A stretch of DNA of 64,000 bases, taken from the NCBI GenBank assembly GCA_029256015.1, contig JAQSYQ010000009.1:24775-88774 (forward strand), written 5' to 3'. A program made the position numbers and the translations under genes. The stretch is from Gammaproteobacteria bacterium (GTDB taxonomy: Bacteria > Pseudomonadota > Gammaproteobacteria > Francisellales > CACEW01). Within the stretch, counting starts at the first letter, position 1; every line of letters starts with the position of its first letter. Below the pieces are notes generated by a model. The model made no database searches and was not told where the DNA came from. It saw only the letters and a program-made list of their open reading frames with translations. Below are positions 51,116-59,758 of this stretch, one piece after another.

Positions 51116-52569
51116 AGCTGAATCCAGCCCTGTAGCCAATAATTAGGCGAGTTCACACAAATCTGCTCTGCGCAGGAAACCGTATAATTCACTTCCATTT
51201 GAGGGAGCTTGGCAATAACAGGCAATATGCCCAGTGCCAACAAAATTAAGGCTATGATGAGTAAGGCTATCAAGCCAATATGCAAGTATTGAGTAACAGG
51301 TAAAGTTGTTCTATTGCTGAAATATAGGCTTAAAGCCCATCCAACTATTAAGCTCAACATCACCTGGCTAAGCGGCATGACCAAAGTCCCGCTGAACATC
51401 GAATCAAAGCCAGCCATTAACAATGAGGCGCTAAGGCCAATATATAAGTTGGCATTGGCTTGGGATTTTGCTTGTTCTTTGGCAAAACCTATCCAGCGCC
51501 AAAGTCCCATGAAGATTAAAGAAACCATCATCAGAGCTGCCGGAATGCCCCACTCACAGGCTAGTAATAGAATACCGTTATGAGGATGAGCGACCAGCTG
51601 TTCGTAAGAGTAGGCATAATAGGGGAAATGTAGAGGCCCAACCCCAAGTAATGGATGGGATTTGATTAAATGAAGGGCCACCGCCCAAATTTGCAGGCGA
51701 TTATCAGGATCAAGTAAGCTTAAATGCCTCAAGGGTAAAGAAATAAGCCAATGGTAAAGGATAAAATATAAAGCAATGCCGCCTAGTACCGCCAAGATTT
51801 GATTCAATAAATACTGTTTAGCCGATTTGCCAAATACAGTGATAAGCAAGATAGCTGTTGCAATGCTTCCTAAATCTAAAGCCCTTGATTGCCCGGCAAA
51901 GCCCAGGCACCACCAATAGGCTGCCAGGGTAAATAAGGCGCCGCGTAGCAGTCTGCTTTTGCTGGGGTACAGTAAATTAGGTAAAACTACCAAGCCTAGA
52001 CTCCAACTCATCAAGTCGGTTAAAAAGCGTGGGTTGTTAAAAGTAGGGGCAGACAACACATAAAATAAATTGGTAGAAGCTGGAATATCGCTAAGGTGAT
52101 TGGCGATAAACAATAAAGTCATTATCGCTATCAGGCTATAACAGCCGATGGCAAGCATTAAGCCATAGAGCAAGATGCGGTCAAAATGGGCGTTAAAACT
52201 CTTTCTTAATGCAGCAAAATGAAAGACCAATACCACTATCATCAAAGCGGTGGCCCAGTCTAAAAAAGCAAAGGTCGGGATAGCGGACAATGAAGCTGAA
52301 ATGGCGCCTAAGGCAAAGAATCCCAGCAGTAATATTCTGCTCGTCCTAGGTAAGTGCAAAAAGCTCGACAAGCCTTGCTCTCTCAGGCTTTTGCTTGACA
52401 GCAACATGAGGCTGCTTATTAAAAATAAGCTCAATTGAGTAATGCGTCGGATGTCGTAAAAAGAATAAGCGGGCAGGGCCCATCTTACCGTCAAAGCATT
52501 GATTAATACAAAAAGTCCAAGCAGAAGCAATCCAAACAAGACAGTACTAAGAGTCGAGATTCTGTTCAT
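51109..52569 (-). CDS. O-antigen ligase/polymerase family membrane protein
   Basis: 486 residues with about twelve membrane helices. The Wzy_C-type loop contains DNRLQIWAVALHLIKSHPLLGVGP (quoted in part: IWAVALHLIKSHPLLGVG), then AHPHNGILLLACEWG, whose conserved Arg and His fit the WaaL/Wzy/PglL superfamily. It transfers or polymerises undecaprenyl-linked glycans at the periplasmic face; whether onto lipid A core or onto pilin cannot be told, and the pilin gene 13 kb away makes the second worth considering. It follows carbonic anhydrase on the same strand by six bases. Confidence 0.85.
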   Translation of the reverse strand: MNRISTLSTVLFGLLLLGLFVLINALTVRWALPAYSFYDIRRITQLSLFLISSLMLLSSKSLREQGLSSFLHLPRTSRILLLGFFALGAISASLSAIPTFAFLDWATALMIVVLVFHFAALRKSFNAHFDRILLYGLMLAIGCYSLIAIMTLLFIANHLSDIPASTNLFYVLSAPTFNNPRFLTDLMSWSLGLVVLPNLLYPSKSRLLRGALFTLAAYWWCLGFAGQSRALDLGSIATAILLITVFGKSAKQYLLNQILAVLGGIALYFILYHWLISLPLRHLSLLDPDNRLQIWAVALHLIKSHPLLGVGPLHFPYYAYSYEQLVAHPHNGILLLACEWGIPAALMMVSLIFMGLWRWIGFAKEQAKSQANANLYIGLSASLLMAGFDSMFSGTLVMPLSQVMLSLIVGWALSLYFSNRTTLPVTQYLHIGLIALLIIALILLALGILPVIAKLPQMEVNYTVSCAEQICVNSPNYWLQGWIQLY

Positions 52570-52575
52570 TATATT

Positions 52576-53220
52576 TTACTTATAGTGGTAAAGGATTTTA
52601 GATTGTTCGCCTGGGATAAACTCAGTGAGCTGTCCTGAATCTAAATCAAAATGCCAGGCATGTAAAAACAGTTTTTTGGCTTCGACCTTGGATCTCACCC
52701 AGGGAAAACTGAGTAAATTATTGAGTGAAATCTGCAGGGCTTCTTGCTCACAGAGGTGGCATTTTTCATCCATACTTAAGTGAGGAAACTCCGCATTGAC
52801 TTTGTCTTTAGCGGCCTCTGCGATAGAAACCCAGGTTGAGATAAAGCTGTCCTTCTTACCTAAAATTCCGCTTTCCATTAATGCTCGGATGCCCCCACAT
52901 TGGCTGTGCCCCAATACGACGATATGTTCCACTTCCAAATGTCTTACTGCAAACTCAATGGCTGCACTGACCCCATGATAGGTGTCTTCTTGATGAGTAT
53001 AAGGAGGGACCAAGTTGGCCACATTGCGAATAGTAAACAGCTCACCCGGTTCCGCCTGAGTAATAATAGAAGGGGAGACTCTGGAGTCACAGCAGCCAAT
53101 AATTAATACTTCGGGGTTTTGACCCTTGGCAACCAGCTCTTTGAAAGTTAAATTGTCTCCAGAAAAATAGGCTTCTGAAAATTTTTGATAACCTGCTCTC
53201 AAACGATCTAAGGCTTTCAT
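52576..53220 (-). CDS. can: Beta-class carbonic anhydrase
   Basis: Zinc enzyme interconverting CO2 and bicarbonate, 214 residues. Zinc ligands and catalytic dyad are visible in CCDSRVSP (Cys43, Asp45, Arg47) and HSQCGG (His105, Cys108). ATG overlaps the comM stop (TATATGA), suggesting one transcript comM-can-ligase. The length and sequence match the E. coli Can group. Confidence 0.95.
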   Translation of the reverse strand: MKALDRLRAGYQKFSEAYFSGDNLTFKELVAKGQNPEVLIIGCCDSRVSPSIITQAEPGELFTIRNVANLVPPYTHQEDTYHGVSAAIEFAVRHLEVEHIVVLGHSQCGGIRALMESGILGKKDSFISTWVSIAEAAKDKVNAEFPHLSMDEKCHLCEQEALQISLNNLLSFPWVRSKVEAKKLFLHAWHFDLDSGQLTEFIPGEQSKILYHYK

Positions 53221-54719
53221 ATACGCTCCAGTTTTCGGTAGCTTAAAGCTTCTGTAAGATGACTATGAGCTATCTTAGCATCCCCAGCTAAATCAGCAAT
53301 GCTTCGAGCAATTTTTATAATGCGGTGATAGGCGCGGGCTGATAAGTGCAGTTTAACGATAGCTTGATCGAGAAAGCGGGATTCAGTAGAGCTTAATCCA
53401 CAATATTGCTGAATAAGTTTTCCTGATAGCTGGCTATTTAGCAAGCCTTGACGGGCAAGCTGCCTGTCTTGGGCTTTTTTCACTCGTGTGCAAACCACCG
53501 AGCTGGATTCAACTTTATCAGGTATTGTCGATAACGCTCCAGCGGGGAGTTCTGGCACTTCAACGTGCATATCAATTCTATCCAGTAAAGGGCCTGAAAT
53601 TTTATTGCGATAGCGTTGAACCTGGGTAGGCAAGCATTCACAGGCCCGTTGCTTGGAGCCTAAATAGCCACAGGGGCATGGGTTCATAGCTGCAATGAGT
53701 TGAAATCGGGCAGGGTATTCGACTTGGGCGTTGGCACGAGACAGCGTAATACTCCCATGTTCCAAAGGTTCCCTTAAGGCTTCTAATACCCTTCGGTCAA
53801 ATTCAGGCAGCTCATCTAAAAATAGCACACCGCAATGGGCCAATGAAATTTCCCCAGGTTTAGGAACACTGCCACCCCCTACAATTGCCACACTCGAAGC
53901 ACCGTGATGAGGGTGCCTAAAAGGAACTTGGTAAAAATGTTCCACTATATTGGGTAAATTTCTTATAGAGGCTATGCTGGCTGCTTCAAGAGCTTGTTCT
54001 TCGGTTAATGCTGGAAGCAAGCCTATGATTCGATTAGCCAACATGGTTTTACCTGTGCCAGGCGGGCCAAACAGGAGCAAATTATGTCTGCCTGCAGCGG
54101 CTATTTCCAAGGCCCTTTTTGCCTGATGCTGAGCTTTTATATCGGCTAAGTCCAGACAATGAGAAGCAGGCGCTATGCTATCAGCTTGATAGGCCTGCAA
54201 GCTTTTCTTGTTTGTCAGATGTTCACAGACTTCCAGTAAATGAGAGGCGGGATAAATTTTTAAGTCTTTAATCAAACCTGCTTCAGCGGCATTAGACCGT
54301 GGCAAAATTAAATGGTGATTAGCATTTTTAACAGCCAATGCCAATGGCAAGCTGCCTGTAATGCTTCTTAATTTCCCGCTTAAAGCCAGCTCGCCGGCCA
54401 GTTCATATTCTTTCACTGCCTCAGCGGGAATCTGTTTGGATGCGATTAAAATACCGATGGCGATAGGCAAATCAAAACTACCCCCTTCTTTGGGAAGGTC
54501 AGCTGGCGCTAAGTTAATAGTCATGCGGCGGCTTGGAAATTCGAACTGGCTGTTGATCAAAGCCGATCGCACTCGCTCCCTGCTTTCTTTTACAGCGGTT
54601 TCAGGAAGGCCAACTATTGAAAAGCTTGGAAGGCCATTGGAGATATGGACTTCAACTGTGACGAGGGGGGCTTTGAGGCCTTGGGTGGCTCGGGTATGTA
54701 CAACAGCAAGATTGATCAC
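53217..54719 (-). CDS. comM: ComM/YifB magnesium-chelatase-like AAA+ protein
   Basis: Hexameric helicase promoting branch migration during natural transformation. The N-terminal Lon-like domain (VEVHISNGLPSFSIVGLPE ~20-40, INLAPADLPKEGGSFDLPI) is followed by the Mg-chelatase AAA+ core with Walker A GPPGTGKT (~212), GVLFLDELPEFDR (Walker B), PCPCGYLG zinc-type cysteines and GPLLDRIDMHVEVP, plus a C-terminal helical domain. I prefer GTG 54719: GGAGG lies five bases upstream and the next residues (INLAVVHTRA) align with the E. coli start. With the pilus genes it implies possible competence. Confidence 0.95.
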   Translation of the reverse strand: MINLAVVHTRATQGLKAPLVTVEVHISNGLPSFSIVGLPETAVKESRERVRSALINSQFEFPSRRMTINLAPADLPKEGGSFDLPIAIGILIASKQIPAEAVKEYELAGELALSGKLRSITGSLPLALAVKNANHHLILPRSNAAEAGLIKDLKIYPASHLLEVCEHLTNKKSLQAYQADSIAPASHCLDLADIKAQHQAKRALEIAAAGRHNLLLFGPPGTGKTMLANRIIGLLPALTEEQALEAASIASIRNLPNIVEHFYQVPFRHPHHGASSVAIVGGGSVPKPGEISLAHCGVLFLDELPEFDRRVLEALREPLEHGSITLSRANAQVEYPARFQLIAAMNPCPCGYLGSKQRACECLPTQVQRYRNKISGPLLDRIDMHVEVPELPAGALSTIPDKVESSSVVCTRVKKAQDRQLARQGLLNSQLSGKLIQQYCGLSSTESRFLDQAIVKLHLSARAYHRIIKIARSIADLAGDAKIAHSHLTEALSYRKLERI

Positions 54720-54825
54720 TCTGTCCTCCATGCTATTCATCATGCAGGCCCAAACCGGGGCAAGGATAAACTCCCGCGCGAATCTGGTTTAAAAAGACTG
54801 GGTCCCCGATCATGCCGGGGATGAC

Positions 54826-54858
54826 GATTATCTAAATGGCTTTGCCATTAAGATAATC
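54826..54858. terminator. Stem-loop at the end of ubiK
   Basis: GATTATCTAAATGGC and GCCATTAAGATAATC pair with one mismatch around TTT. It overlaps the last codons of the leftward ubiK gene and has no clear T-run. Next to it (54791-54825) lies a GGTCCCCGATC..CCGGGGATGAC palindrome of a dispersed-repeat type. Confidence 0.5.
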
Positions 54859-55102
54859 TGCCACTTTTAGATTCAAGTTCGTCGAGCTTTTTTTCTAGAG
54901 CTTCGAGTTTCTCGCGGGTGCGTGCAAGCACTTTAGTTTGAATATCAAACTCTTCACGAGTGACTAAATCTAATTTGCTAAAGCTGCTTTGGAGAACGCT
55001 TTTGAAGTCGCGCTGTAGTTCTTCTTTGAAGTTAAGCAAAGAAGGGGGCAGGCTACTGATAAATTTATTGGCCATTTCATCAAAGATTTTGGGATCAATC
55101 AT
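54848..55102 (-). CDS. ubiK: Ubiquinone biosynthesis accessory factor
   Basis: 84 residues, the BMFP/YqiC family. An amphipathic N-terminal helix (MIDPKIFDEMANKFISSLPP) is followed by LQRDFKSVLQSSFSKLDLVT and a C-terminal trimeric coiled coil (LARTREKLEALEKKLDELE). UbiK helps the Ubi complex make ubiquinone aerobically. AAGGAA lies seven to eight bases before the ATG. Adjacent to comM, a common gammaproteobacterial order. Confidence 0.95.
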   Translation of the reverse strand: MIDPKIFDEMANKFISSLPPSLLNFKEELQRDFKSVLQSSFSKLDLVTREEFDIQTKVLARTREKLEALEKKLDELESKSGRLS

Positions 55103-55204
55103 CGTTATTCCTTATTGCTTAAAAAGCTATATTATCATGAAGAGGATAAAAATTCTCATTGATTATATTTTATACAAAACGGAAGCCTTGTGCAAAGAGG
55201 TCAC

Positions 55205-55936
55205 ATGTTAAAAGTTATCCAAATTTCAGATTGCCATCTTGCCAGAGATCTTAATTTTGAAAAACATGGCGTGAATACAGAGCAAGCTTTGCAAACAGTG
55301 CTGTCTTATATTGATAGTGAACAGCCTGATTTGATTATCGCAAGCGGAGATATTGCAGAGCTGCCTTCGAAGGAAGCTTATGAGAGGTTTTTCCAGGGCC
55401 TTAAAGTTTTCAATTGCCCGATATTAAGCATTCCGGGTAATCATGATAATAGTTTCTTGCTTGCAAACTCAAGCCTTCAGTTAGGTGGCTGGCAATTTAT
55501 TGGTCTCGATTCTAATGGCCCGGCTATCAAAAAATATGGAGGCTTTTTAGCTCAATCCGAGCTCGAGTTTTTACAAAGTAAATTAGAGCAGTCCAACGAG
55601 CCTACTGTCATTGTATTGCATCATCCTGTGCTTGTTCCTGAAAGTAACTGGCTGCAGGAAGTTAAACTTGAAAATGCAGAGGAGTTTGTAAAAATCATTG
55701 AAACCTATCCTCAAGTTAAAGCGGTGTTGTCCGGGCATGTACACTATACTTATGAAATGAGACAATCAGAAGTCATGTATTTATCATGCCCCTCTACTTA
55801 TCGGCAATTTGACGGTAAAGCTCGAGAATTCGCTATTGATAAAACGTTAAGCTATGGCTATCGTAAATTAATCTTAGAAGCTTCTGGAACAATACTTTCC
55901 TCAGTCCATTTAATGAAGGAATCCCATGAAAAATAA
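55205..55936 (+). CDS. cpdA: Metallophosphoesterase, CpdA-like
   Basis: Calcineurin-type phosphoesterase resembling 3',5'-cyclic-AMP phosphodiesterase CpdA, 243 residues. Metal-binding motifs in order: SDCHLARD (Asp9, His11), SGDIAE (~50), GNHDN (~80), VLHHP (~142) and SGHVHY (~178). Start ATG 55205 has GAGG five bases upstream and begins MLKVIQISD as expected; a GTG 15 bases earlier is less likely. The 3' end overlaps the DM9-repeat gene by 11 bases. Confidence 0.9.
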   Translation: MLKVIQISDCHLARDLNFEKHGVNTEQALQTVLSYIDSEQPDLIIASGDIAELPSKEAYERFFQGLKVFNCPILSIPGNHDNSFLLANSSLQLGGWQFIGLDSNGPAIKKYGGFLAQSELEFLQSKLEQSNEPTVIVLHHPVLVPESNWLQEVKLENAEEFVKIIETYPQVKAVLSGHVHYTYEMRQSEVMYLSCPSTYRQFDGKAREFAIDKTLSYGYRKLILEASGTILSSVHLMKESHEK

Positions 55937-56774
55937 AAAGCTCTGGCTTATTACCGGTTTAGGCTTAATGGCTGCCCAAGTAGCCCATGCTATTGTCATT
56001 ATACCGCCAGGGCCTCCTGCTGCGATGTCAAACTGTGATATTAGTCAGCAAAATACCAGCTCTCCTCCCGCCATTTTAAATAATAAGGCCCAACTTCAGT
56101 CTCAGCTTTGCATTTTACAAAATACTGCAAAAATGCAAGAGCAAAGCATTCAAAATATCCAGCAAAGCTTGAATAATACTCAGTCCCAAATTCAAGCTAT
56201 TCAGCAAAAAATCGCTGCCATAAGAAATACTGAGCCTTCTTCTTTTAAATGGGTCTCAGCTTCAATCGGCACTATCCCTGATCACGCTTTTGTAGCGGCC
56301 GAAAACTCAGGAAATAAACTGTATATCTGCCAGGCCAATTACAAGATGAATCCGGGAGACTTGGGGGCGGCTAATACCTATATTTATCCAGGCATGCTGA
56401 CAAGTCAGGGCTGTATGATTACTTTTGCGGGGCGAAGCTTTGTAGAAACTCCCTTCAAAATTTTAATCAGTAAAGAAGGCGGTTATTGGGGCAATTCATC
56501 TGAAGTTAATGATGCCTCTAATGCGAGTCCATCTTTGCCGATAGTCAGCTTTCAAGAAACTGCCGCAAATGGCCAAGCTTCGACTCAAGCTATTATTGGA
56601 GGCTATGAACCTGATCATTATATCTATGTGTGTCGAGTGAATATCAATAATACTTATTATGTGGGGAAAGTGGTGTCAGGTAACTGTAACGTGGCTTTAC
56701 AAGGAAAAGAAGCCAGTTGGCCGGATTATCAGGTATTGCTGACAAGCCAGCCAACGGGTGATTCGAGCAGCTAA
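55926..56774 (+). CDS. Secreted protein with two DM9 (DUF3421) repeats
   Basis: 282 residues. A signal peptide (MKNKKLWLITGLGLMAAQVAHA) precedes a Pro-rich segment, a Gln-rich coiled coil (~55-100) and two DM9-type repeats. Repeat 1 spans ~108-182 (HAFVAAENSGNKLYICQANY, PGMLTSQGCMITFAG). Repeat 2 spans ~222-274 (IIGGYEPDHYIYVCRV, YYVGKVVSGNCNVALQGKE). DM9 domains are best known from animals, where some bind mannose-containing glycans, so a host-glycan-binding role is conceivable. Six or so cysteines could form disulfides after export. AAGGAA precedes the ATG. Confidence 0.75.
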   Translation: MKNKKLWLITGLGLMAAQVAHAIVIIPPGPPAAMSNCDISQQNTSSPPAILNNKAQLQSQLCILQNTAKMQEQSIQNIQQSLNNTQSQIQAIQQKIAAIRNTEPSSFKWVSASIGTIPDHAFVAAENSGNKLYICQANYKMNPGDLGAANTYIYPGMLTSQGCMITFAGRSFVETPFKILISKEGGYWGNSSEVNDASNASPSLPIVSFQETAANGQASTQAIIGGYEPDHYIYVCRVNINNTYYVGKVVSGNCNVALQGKEASWPDYQVLLTSQPTGDSSS

Positions 56775-56775
56775 A

Positions 56776-57459
56776 TTAGAATAAGTAGCTAAGACCTAGT
56801 CTAAATGAGCTTGTTGCATAAACACTGCTGTTATATCCGCTGGTAGTGAAGAAGCCCCAGTCGCTTGGACGGAAATCGCCGCCAGTACCCTCAATTTCAG
56901 CGTAAATGTTAAAGTTTTGGGTAGGCATATAACCTACGCCTAAGCCAATCATAGGCTCGGTTTGGGTAACTGAGGTATTTTGGCTGCTTTGTTGTACGCC
57001 GTTAATATAAACAGGTCCAGCAACATCAGCAGTTTGAGTTACCACAGCCGCACCTAATTTAACAAAGCCGTTGATTCCATATTCGCCAACGTAGGTTAAA
57101 GTTCCCAAGATGTTAACGCTGCTTGAATTGTAGGTTAAAGAACCGGTGTCACCCGCCATGCCGCTTCCTGCATAGTTAGCGCGGCCGTTTTGGCTATACC
57201 CAAGCTCAGCTCCCCACATGACATTTTGGTTTACAGCCCAATGGTAACCAGCATAAGCTCCCCATACTCCTGAGGAAGTGGCATAGTTCTCAACATTGTT
57301 AAACCAGTTGTTGGTAAGAGCAATATCAGGGGCTTGGATAGAACCTTGGCCACCGTCAACTCCTACATAAAAACCGTTTTGAGCGGTCACATCAGCAAAT
57401 GCAGCGGTGCTGATGGCAAATAAAGCAGTTGCCAGTACTGAAAGATTAAATTTATTCAC
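56776..57459 (-). CDS. Outer membrane beta-barrel protein
   Basis: 227 residues. A signal peptide (VNKFNLSVLATALFAISTAAFA) is followed by an eight-strand-type barrel of alternating strands ending in FRLGLSYLF, the C-terminal Phe expected for BAM assembly. Start GTG 57459 has GGAG seven bases upstream; longer forms would put a non-signal segment in front. Paralogous to the next gene (shared NGFYVGVDGG / DGFYIDVNGG and GDTGSL). Similar to OmpA/OmpW-like small barrels; function unknown. Confidence 0.85.
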   Translation of the reverse strand: MNKFNLSVLATALFAISTAAFADVTAQNGFYVGVDGGQGSIQAPDIALTNNWFNNVENYATSSGVWGAYAGYHWAVNQNVMWGAELGYSQNGRANYAGSGMAGDTGSLTYNSSSVNILGTLTYVGEYGINGFVKLGAAVVTQTADVAGPVYINGVQQSSQNTSVTQTEPMIGLGVGYMPTQNFNIYAEIEGTGGDFRPSDWGFFTTSGYNSSVYATSSFRLGLSYLF

Positions 57460-57555
57460 GGAATAACTCCTTATTTTATTAAAATAACGAGCCCATTTTA
57501 AAAAACTATTTGAAAAGGTCAAACTTTTTCTAGCAAACTATTAGCTAATTAAAAC

Positions 57556-58242
57556 TTAAAATAGATAGGATAAGCCGATGCGGAACCTATATACAGCAAA
57601 GGGATTATTGTAATCGTTGCCGGATTCAGAGAAGGCCCAGTTATTTTCGGTATCGCCAAAAATTCCACTCACTGAGGTATAAATATTAAGGTTGTTAGTT
57701 ACCATATAGCCAATGCCTGCCTCTGCAGCAGGGGCAAAGTGTCTGCTGGTAAAGTCATCTGAGCTTCGGCTAACTCCATCAATTACCAAAGGCCCGCTAA
57801 GGGTAGCTTGTTGCCATTGCCAAGCGACTCCGCCTTTGAAAAATACGTTAAACCCGTTGCTCCACAGAGTATTAAATGTTGCTAATATATCGTAGCTTGA
57901 AGCGCTGAGCTTTAAAGAACCTGTGTCACCAGTTGCACCGCTTCCATTGTAAGTTGCTTTACCGTCTTGGCTATAACCCGCTTCCCAGCCTACTGATGAA
58001 AAAGTGTCTAAAGCCCATTGATAACCGAAATTGCCGCTCCAGGTAGTGCTGTTTACTTTATAAGTTCCTAAGGGTGAGGATACATAAATTAGATTGGTGG
58101 GCTGCCTGGGTGCCATTAATCCACTGTAACCACCGTTTACATCAATATAGAAACCATCTTGCGCACTAATGTCCGCATAGGAAGTCATGCCGCATAGAGA
58201 AAGGCCTAAGAACAGGCTTGATAGATAAACTATTTTTCTCAT
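57556..58242 (-). CDS. Outer membrane beta-barrel protein, paralogue
   Basis: 228 residues. Signal peptide MRKIVYLSSLFLGLSLCGMTSYA, then a barrel ending FRIGLSYLF. It is a paralogue of the downstream protein, sharing AGYSQDGKATYNGSGATGDTG with AGYSQ/LGYSQNGRANYAGSG there (short quotes). AAGGGGAAT precedes the ATG. The 96-base gap and separate leaders suggest tandem duplication followed by divergence. Confidence 0.87.
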   Translation of the reverse strand: MRKIVYLSSLFLGLSLCGMTSYADISAQDGFYIDVNGGYSGLMAPRQPTNLIYVSSPLGTYKVNSTTWSGNFGYQWALDTFSSVGWEAGYSQDGKATYNGSGATGDTGSLKLSASSYDILATFNTLWSNGFNVFFKGGVAWQWQQATLSGPLVIDGVSRSSDDFTSRHFAPAAEAGIGYMVTNNLNIYTSVSGIFGDTENNWAFSESGNDYNNPFAVYRFRIGLSYLF

Positions 58243-58348
58243 GTTTATTCCCCTTGATAATCTCGCTGTCTATTATGGTAGAAACTTTAAGTTTTCGCAA
58301 ATTGATATAACTAGGCTACAATGGATGAAACAAAAATGGGAGACCATC

Positions 58349-59641
58349 ATGCTGCAACAACGTTCTTATAAAGGCGCCATTACTGTATTAACTTTTGCTT
58401 TCTTTATGTGGGGATTTTTAACCGCATTGAACGATATTTTAGTTCCCCATCTCAAAGCCTTATTTCATCTGGATTATGCGGGTGCCATGCTGGTGCAGTT
58501 TTGCTTCTTTATCACCTATGGAATTATGTCATTGCCCATGGCGAAGCTCGTAGGAAAAATCGGTTATAAGGCTGGTGTGGTCTGGGGCTTTGTGATAGCC
58601 GGCATAGGTTGCTTAGTATTTTTACCCGCAGCGAGTATGCAAATTTACGCTGCCTTTTTATTTGGTTTGTTTGTGCTGGCTTCAGGAATCGTTTTATTAC
58701 AAGTTGCGGCCAATCCTTACGTCACTTTGCTGGGAAGGCCGGAAACAGCTTCCAGGCGATTAACTTTAGCTCAGGCTTTTAATTCTCTTGGCACTACGCT
58801 TGCTCCCTGGTTTGGTGCGGTGTTAATTCTGTCGGTAGCGGTGAAATCAGCGGCCGATTTGAACCTAATGACAGCAGCACAACTACAGGCTTATGATCAG
58901 ACTCTGGCCTATGCCATACAAAAACCCTATTTGATTTTAGCGATAGTTATGCTGTTGATTGGCGTGTTAATCGCCTTTATTCCCTTGCCCAAAATGCTGC
59001 ATCATGAAAGACAAAACATCACGATCAGCCAGCTTCAATCGACAAGAGAGCGAAGCAGCATGTGGCGTTACCGACATTTTATATTGGGCTGTGTTGCGAT
59101 ATTCCTGTATGTGGGCGCGGAAGTGGCCATTGGTAGCTTTTTAGTAAGCTATTTAATGCAACCTAATATCGCAAACTTTAGTCCTGAGCATGCTGCTGAC
59201 TATGTTGCCGTATACTGGGGCGGGGCATTGCTGGGCAGATTCGCCGGCTCTTATCTATTAGGCAAAATCAATCCGCCAAAACTATTGATTGCCCATGCAA
59301 TTTTGGCTATTGCCTTGGTATTGACGACGATGTTTACCCAAGGAAGCGTGGCGATGTGGTCGATATTAGCAGTAGGCTTATTTAACTCAGTGATGTTCCC
59401 AACCATTTTCAGCCTTGCCATTCGAGGCCTTGGCAAATATACACCTTCTGCTTCAGGCATGTTATGCGTAGCGATAGTCGGTGGGGCCTTTATTCCTTTA
59501 CTGCAAGGCTTTTTGGCCGATAGAATCGGTGTTCAAATGGCCTTTATTTTACCGGCTATATGCTATCTCTTTATTCTTTATTATGGATGGAAAGGCTACG
59601 ATAAAAGCTTTGGTCTGGTCGACGTTAAAGCTCAGCAATAA
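58349..59641 (+). CDS. FucP-like sugar MFS transporter
   Basis: 430 residues with twelve membrane helices. The start TFAFFMWGFLTALNDILVPHL (quoted to 20: TFAFFMWGFLTALNDILVPH) and the motifs QFCFFITYGIMSLP and LLQVAANPYVTLLG are diagnostic of the fucose:H+ symporter (FucP/GlcP) family. It probably imports a sugar with protons; which sugar is unknown and no catabolic genes are next to it. Start ATG 58349 has GGGAGAC six bases upstream; earlier in-frame ATGs lack a site. Confidence 0.88.
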   Translation: MLQQRSYKGAITVLTFAFFMWGFLTALNDILVPHLKALFHLDYAGAMLVQFCFFITYGIMSLPMAKLVGKIGYKAGVVWGFVIAGIGCLVFLPAASMQIYAAFLFGLFVLASGIVLLQVAANPYVTLLGRPETASRRLTLAQAFNSLGTTLAPWFGAVLILSVAVKSAADLNLMTAAQLQAYDQTLAYAIQKPYLILAIVMLLIGVLIAFIPLPKMLHHERQNITISQLQSTRERSSMWRYRHFILGCVAIFLYVGAEVAIGSFLVSYLMQPNIANFSPEHAADYVAVYWGGALLGRFAGSYLLGKINPPKLLIAHAILAIALVLTTMFTQGSVAMWSILAVGLFNSVMFPTIFSLAIRGLGKYTPSASGMLCVAIVGGAFIPLLQGFLADRIGVQMAFILPAICYLFILYYGWKGYDKSFGLVDVKAQQ

Positions 59642-59758
59642 ATCAGGCATTTCAATTTTCAGACAGGCTTATAAGCACGGGCCTGTCTAAAGGTTTATAA
59701 CAGCCTGGTATTTCTTCGGCAGTTTCATTAGTATTTCAGAATATGCTAGGAGGCAGCC

